A stretch of 64,000 nt of DNA. It comes from Astropecten irregularis (Eukaryota; Echinodermata; Asteroidea; Paxillosida; Astropectinidae). A program made the position numbers and the translations under genes. Positions within the stretch are counted from its first letter, which is position 1. Each line of letters starts with the position of its first letter. The notes beneath the pieces were generated by a model. The model was not told where the DNA came from. It worked only from the letters and a program-made list of their open reading frames with translations, and did not search any database. Below are positions 61,962 through 64,000 of this stretch, one piece after another. Location: the NCBI GenBank assembly GCA_963971285.1, contig OZ020248.1, positions 7,812,001 to 7,876,000 of the forward strand, in the 5' to 3' direction.

Positions 61962-62446
61962 GTTCATCTGGGGCTACATGTCGTGCAAGTTTCAAGTCGG
62001 TTTCCTCAGTATTCAGGGAGAAATTCCCAACTCTAGCGTCAAAAAGCGTCTCATAGTCTAAGTGCAGTTTTAATGCGGCCTGATCGGAGGCCTTCTCGCA
62101 TAGCGTGTGTTGCTTTACTTGGATTTTAGGCCATGAACATGACTTTGAAATTTGGCACAGCCCATATTTCCCTCTAGAGTACATCTGGGGCTACATGTCG
62201 TGCAAGTTTCAAGTCGATTACCTCAGTATTCAGGGAAAAATTTCGAACTCGAGCGTCAAAAAGTGTCTCATAGTCAAAGTGCATTTTTAATGCGGCCTGC
62301 TCGGAGGCCTTCACGCATAGCGTGTGGTGCTATACTTGGATTTTCGGCCATGAACATGACTTTGGAGTTTGGCACAGCCCATATTTCCCTGTAGAGTTCA
62401 TCTGGGGCTACATGTCGTGCAGGTTTCAAGTCGATTGCCTCAGTAT

Positions 62447-64000
62447 TCAGGGAGAAATTTCCAACTCTAGCGTCAAAAAGTGTCTCATAGTCTAAGTGCA
62501 GTTTTAATGCGGCCTGATCAGAGGCCTTCTCGCATAGCGTGTGTTGCTTTACTTGGATTTTAGGCCATGAACATGACTTTGGAATTTGGCACAGCCCATA
62601 TTTCCCTCTAGAGTACATCTGGGGCTACATGTCGTGCAAGTTTTAAGTCGATTACCTCAGTATTCAGGGAGAAATTTCCAACTCTAGTGTCAAAAATTGT
62701 CTCATAGTCTAAGTACAGTTTTAATGCGGCCTGCTCGGAGGCCTTCACGCATAGCGTGTGGTGCTATACTTGGATTTTCGGCCATGAACATGACTTTGGA
62801 ATTTGGCACAGCCCATATTTCCCTGTAGAGTTCATCTGGGGATACATGTCGTGCAAGTTTCAAGTCGATTGCCTCAGTATTCAGGGAGAAATTTCCAACT
62901 CTAGCGTCAAAAAGTCACTCATAGTCTAAGTGCAGTTTTAATGCGGCCTGCTCGGCGGCCTTCTCTCATAGCGTCTGGTGATATACTTGGATTTTCGGCC
63001 ATGAACATGTCTTTGTAATTTCGCACAGCCCATATTTCCCTGTAGAGTTCATCTGGGGCTACATGTCGTGCAAGTTTCAAGTCGATTGCCTCAGTATTCA
63101 GGGAAAAATGTCAAACTCTAGCGTCAAAAAGTGTATCATAGTCTAAGTGCAGTTTTAATGCGGCCTGCTCGGAGGCCTTCACGCATAGCGTGTGGTGTAA
63201 TACTTTGATTTTCGGCCATGAACATGACTTTGTAATTTGACACAGCCCATATTTCCCTGTAGAGTTCATCTGGGGCTACATGTCGTGCAAGTTTCAAGTC
63301 GGTTTCCTCAGTATTCAGGGAGAAATTTCCAACTCTAGCGTCAAAAAGTTTCTCATAGTCTAAGTGCAGTTTTAATGCGGCCTGCTCGGAGGCCTTCACG
63401 CATAGCGTGTGGTGCTATACTTGGATTTTCGGCCATGAACATGACTTTGGAATTTGGCACAGCCCATATCTCCCTGTAGAGTTCATCTGGGGCTACATGT
63501 CGTGCAAGTTTCAAGTCGGTTTCCTCAGTATTCAGGGAGAAATTCCCAACTCTAGCGTCAAAAAGCGTCTCATAGTCTAAGTGCAGTTTTAATGCGGCCT
63601 GCTCGGAGGCCTTCACGCATAGCGTGTGGTGCTATACTTGGATTTTCGGCCATGAACATGACTTTGGAATTTGGCACAGCCCATATTTCCCTGTAGAGTT
63701 CATCTGGGGATACATGTCGTGCAAGTTTCAAGTCGATTGCCTCAGTATTCAGGGAGAAATTTCCAACTCTAGCGTCAAAAAGTCACTCATAGTCTAAGTG
63801 CAGTTTTAATGCGGCCTGCTCGGCGGCCTTCTCTCATAGCGTCTGGTGCTATACTTGGATTTTCGGCCATGAACATGTCTTTGTAATTTGGCACAGCCCA
63901 TATTTCCCTGTAGAGTTCATCTGGGGCTACATGTCGTGCAAGTTTCAAGTCGATTACCTCAGTATTCAGGGAAAAATTTCGAACTCGAGCGTCAAAAAGT
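62447..64000 (+). repeat. HOR third copy, running off the right edge
   Basis: From about 62447 the sequence follows 53988 onward. It shares CCTGATCAGAGGCC, GTTTTAAGTCG and then the CATGTCTTTGTAA series, including AAAAAGTGTATCATAG (63126, also 54670 and 58791). It lacks the A-run expansion present in copies 1 and 2 and has private changes TGGTGATATAC (62976) and ATTTCGCACAGCC (63018). The last base is monomer position 198. Confidence 0.82.

Larger units (their letters stand above)
58379..62065 (+). repeat. 3687-bp HOR (17 monomers), copy 2
   Basis: Follows copy 1 closely, without the extra dimer. Isolated differences are GGCCATAAACATG (59095, copy 1 GAACATG), ATTTGGTACAGCC (61286) and CTCGGAAGCC (61652). 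All four marker changes in length (+1 at 58766, -1 near 61524, -2 near 61953, and no dimer) are located. Confidence 0.88.
40513..64000 (+). repeat. 217-bp satellite array, right segment
   Basis: The same 217-bp unit in the same orientation resumes after the transposon insertion and runs to the last base, which falls at monomer position 198. Length changes here are two 129-bp deletions (near 42482 and 45392), two 1-bp insertions (54645-54650 and 58766-58771), two 1-bp deletions (near 57838 and 61524) and two 2-bp deletions (near 58266 and 61953). From about 54.5 kb onward a variant with CATGTCTTTGTAA in place of CATGACTTTGGAA appears that I do not see to the left. No genes are supported. The array continues beyond the right edge. 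Confidence 0.98.

Noticed and set aside
1-64000. Hundreds of short open frames (61-123 codons) on both strands as candidate genes
   Set aside because: They repeat with the monomer, overlap one another on both strands, shift frame every 217 bp, and vary mainly by residue-changing substitutions. No ribosomal, promoter or splice context and no recognised domain supports them.
1-64000. CRISPR array
   Set aside because: The repeat unit is 217 bp and contiguous, with no alternation of short repeats and unique spacers and no cas genes.
1-64000. CENP-B box in the monomer
   Set aside because: I looked for the TTCG-(N4)-A-(N2)-CGGG pattern on both strands. TTTCGAACTCGAGCG and ATTCGGGGAG are partial resemblances only; the required spaced bases are missing.
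1-64000. Ribosomal DNA spacer, tRNA or snRNA tandem cluster
   Set aside because: The monomer has no recognisable tRNA arms, 5S internal control boxes or rRNA stretches, and it is too short to hold a gene plus spacer of these types.
1-64000. 217-bp satellite derived from the transposon's core repeats
   Set aside because: The roughly 140-bp core units share no evident motif order or sequence with the 217-bp monomer.

Overview
The window is almost entirely one satellite DNA array and holds no gene I can support. A 217-bp monomer repeats head-to-tail in a single orientation from the first base to the last, so the array runs off both edges. Hand accounting of phase closes exactly: 294 monomer equivalents fit the 64,000 bases once I allow for one 739-bp interruption, four junctions that each drop 129 bp, and eight 1-2 bp indels. 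The net list of length changes therefore looks complete, although compensating indels could be hidden. The short open frames on both strands are by-products of the monomer. Since 217 is not a multiple of 3, the frame shifts at every monomer and none exceeds about 123 codons.

The array is mosaic. Monomer variants differ at recurring diagnostic sites and are organised into higher-order repeats (HORs) of many lengths: 868/3256 bp (about 1-6.9 kb), 2170 and 651 bp (7.6-12 kb), 2387 bp (12.9-18.4 kb), 434 bp (18.7-19.5 kb), 3255 bp with an 868-bp contraction (20.8-26 kb), 2692 bp including a truncated monomer (26.8-32.2 kb), 1302 bp (36.5-38.8 kb), 2692/2909 bp (41.2-46.3 kb), 5208/4991 bp enclosing a 1302-bp repeat (47-54 kb), and 3687/4121 bp (54.3-64 kb). 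Some variants are confined to part of the array: an AAGAACATG variant only before 6.7 kb, a TTGCTTTACTTGG variant only after 8.9 kb, an ATGACCATGA variant only after 18.9 kb, and a CATGTCTTTGTAA variant only after 54.5 kb. This is the expected signature of local unequal crossover and conversion.

The one non-satellite object is a 737-bp insertion at 39776-40512. It has the layout of a non-autonomous Helentron (Helitron2-type rolling-circle element). A 12-bp terminal sequence at the 5' end is repeated inverted but subterminally at the 3' end. That is followed by a short hairpin, a CTAG terminus and insertion in a T-run. The element carries three tandem copies of a roughly 140-bp core rich in TGACGTCA palindromes. 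The satellite resumes at exactly the base where it was interrupted.

The source is a eukaryote. A long, HOR-rich satellite carrying a Helentron-like element with internal tandem core repeats best fits an invertebrate animal. Bivalve molluscs carry well-known elements of this build, but that assignment is inference. The array may be centromeric or pericentromeric heterochromatin; nothing in the sequence proves it.
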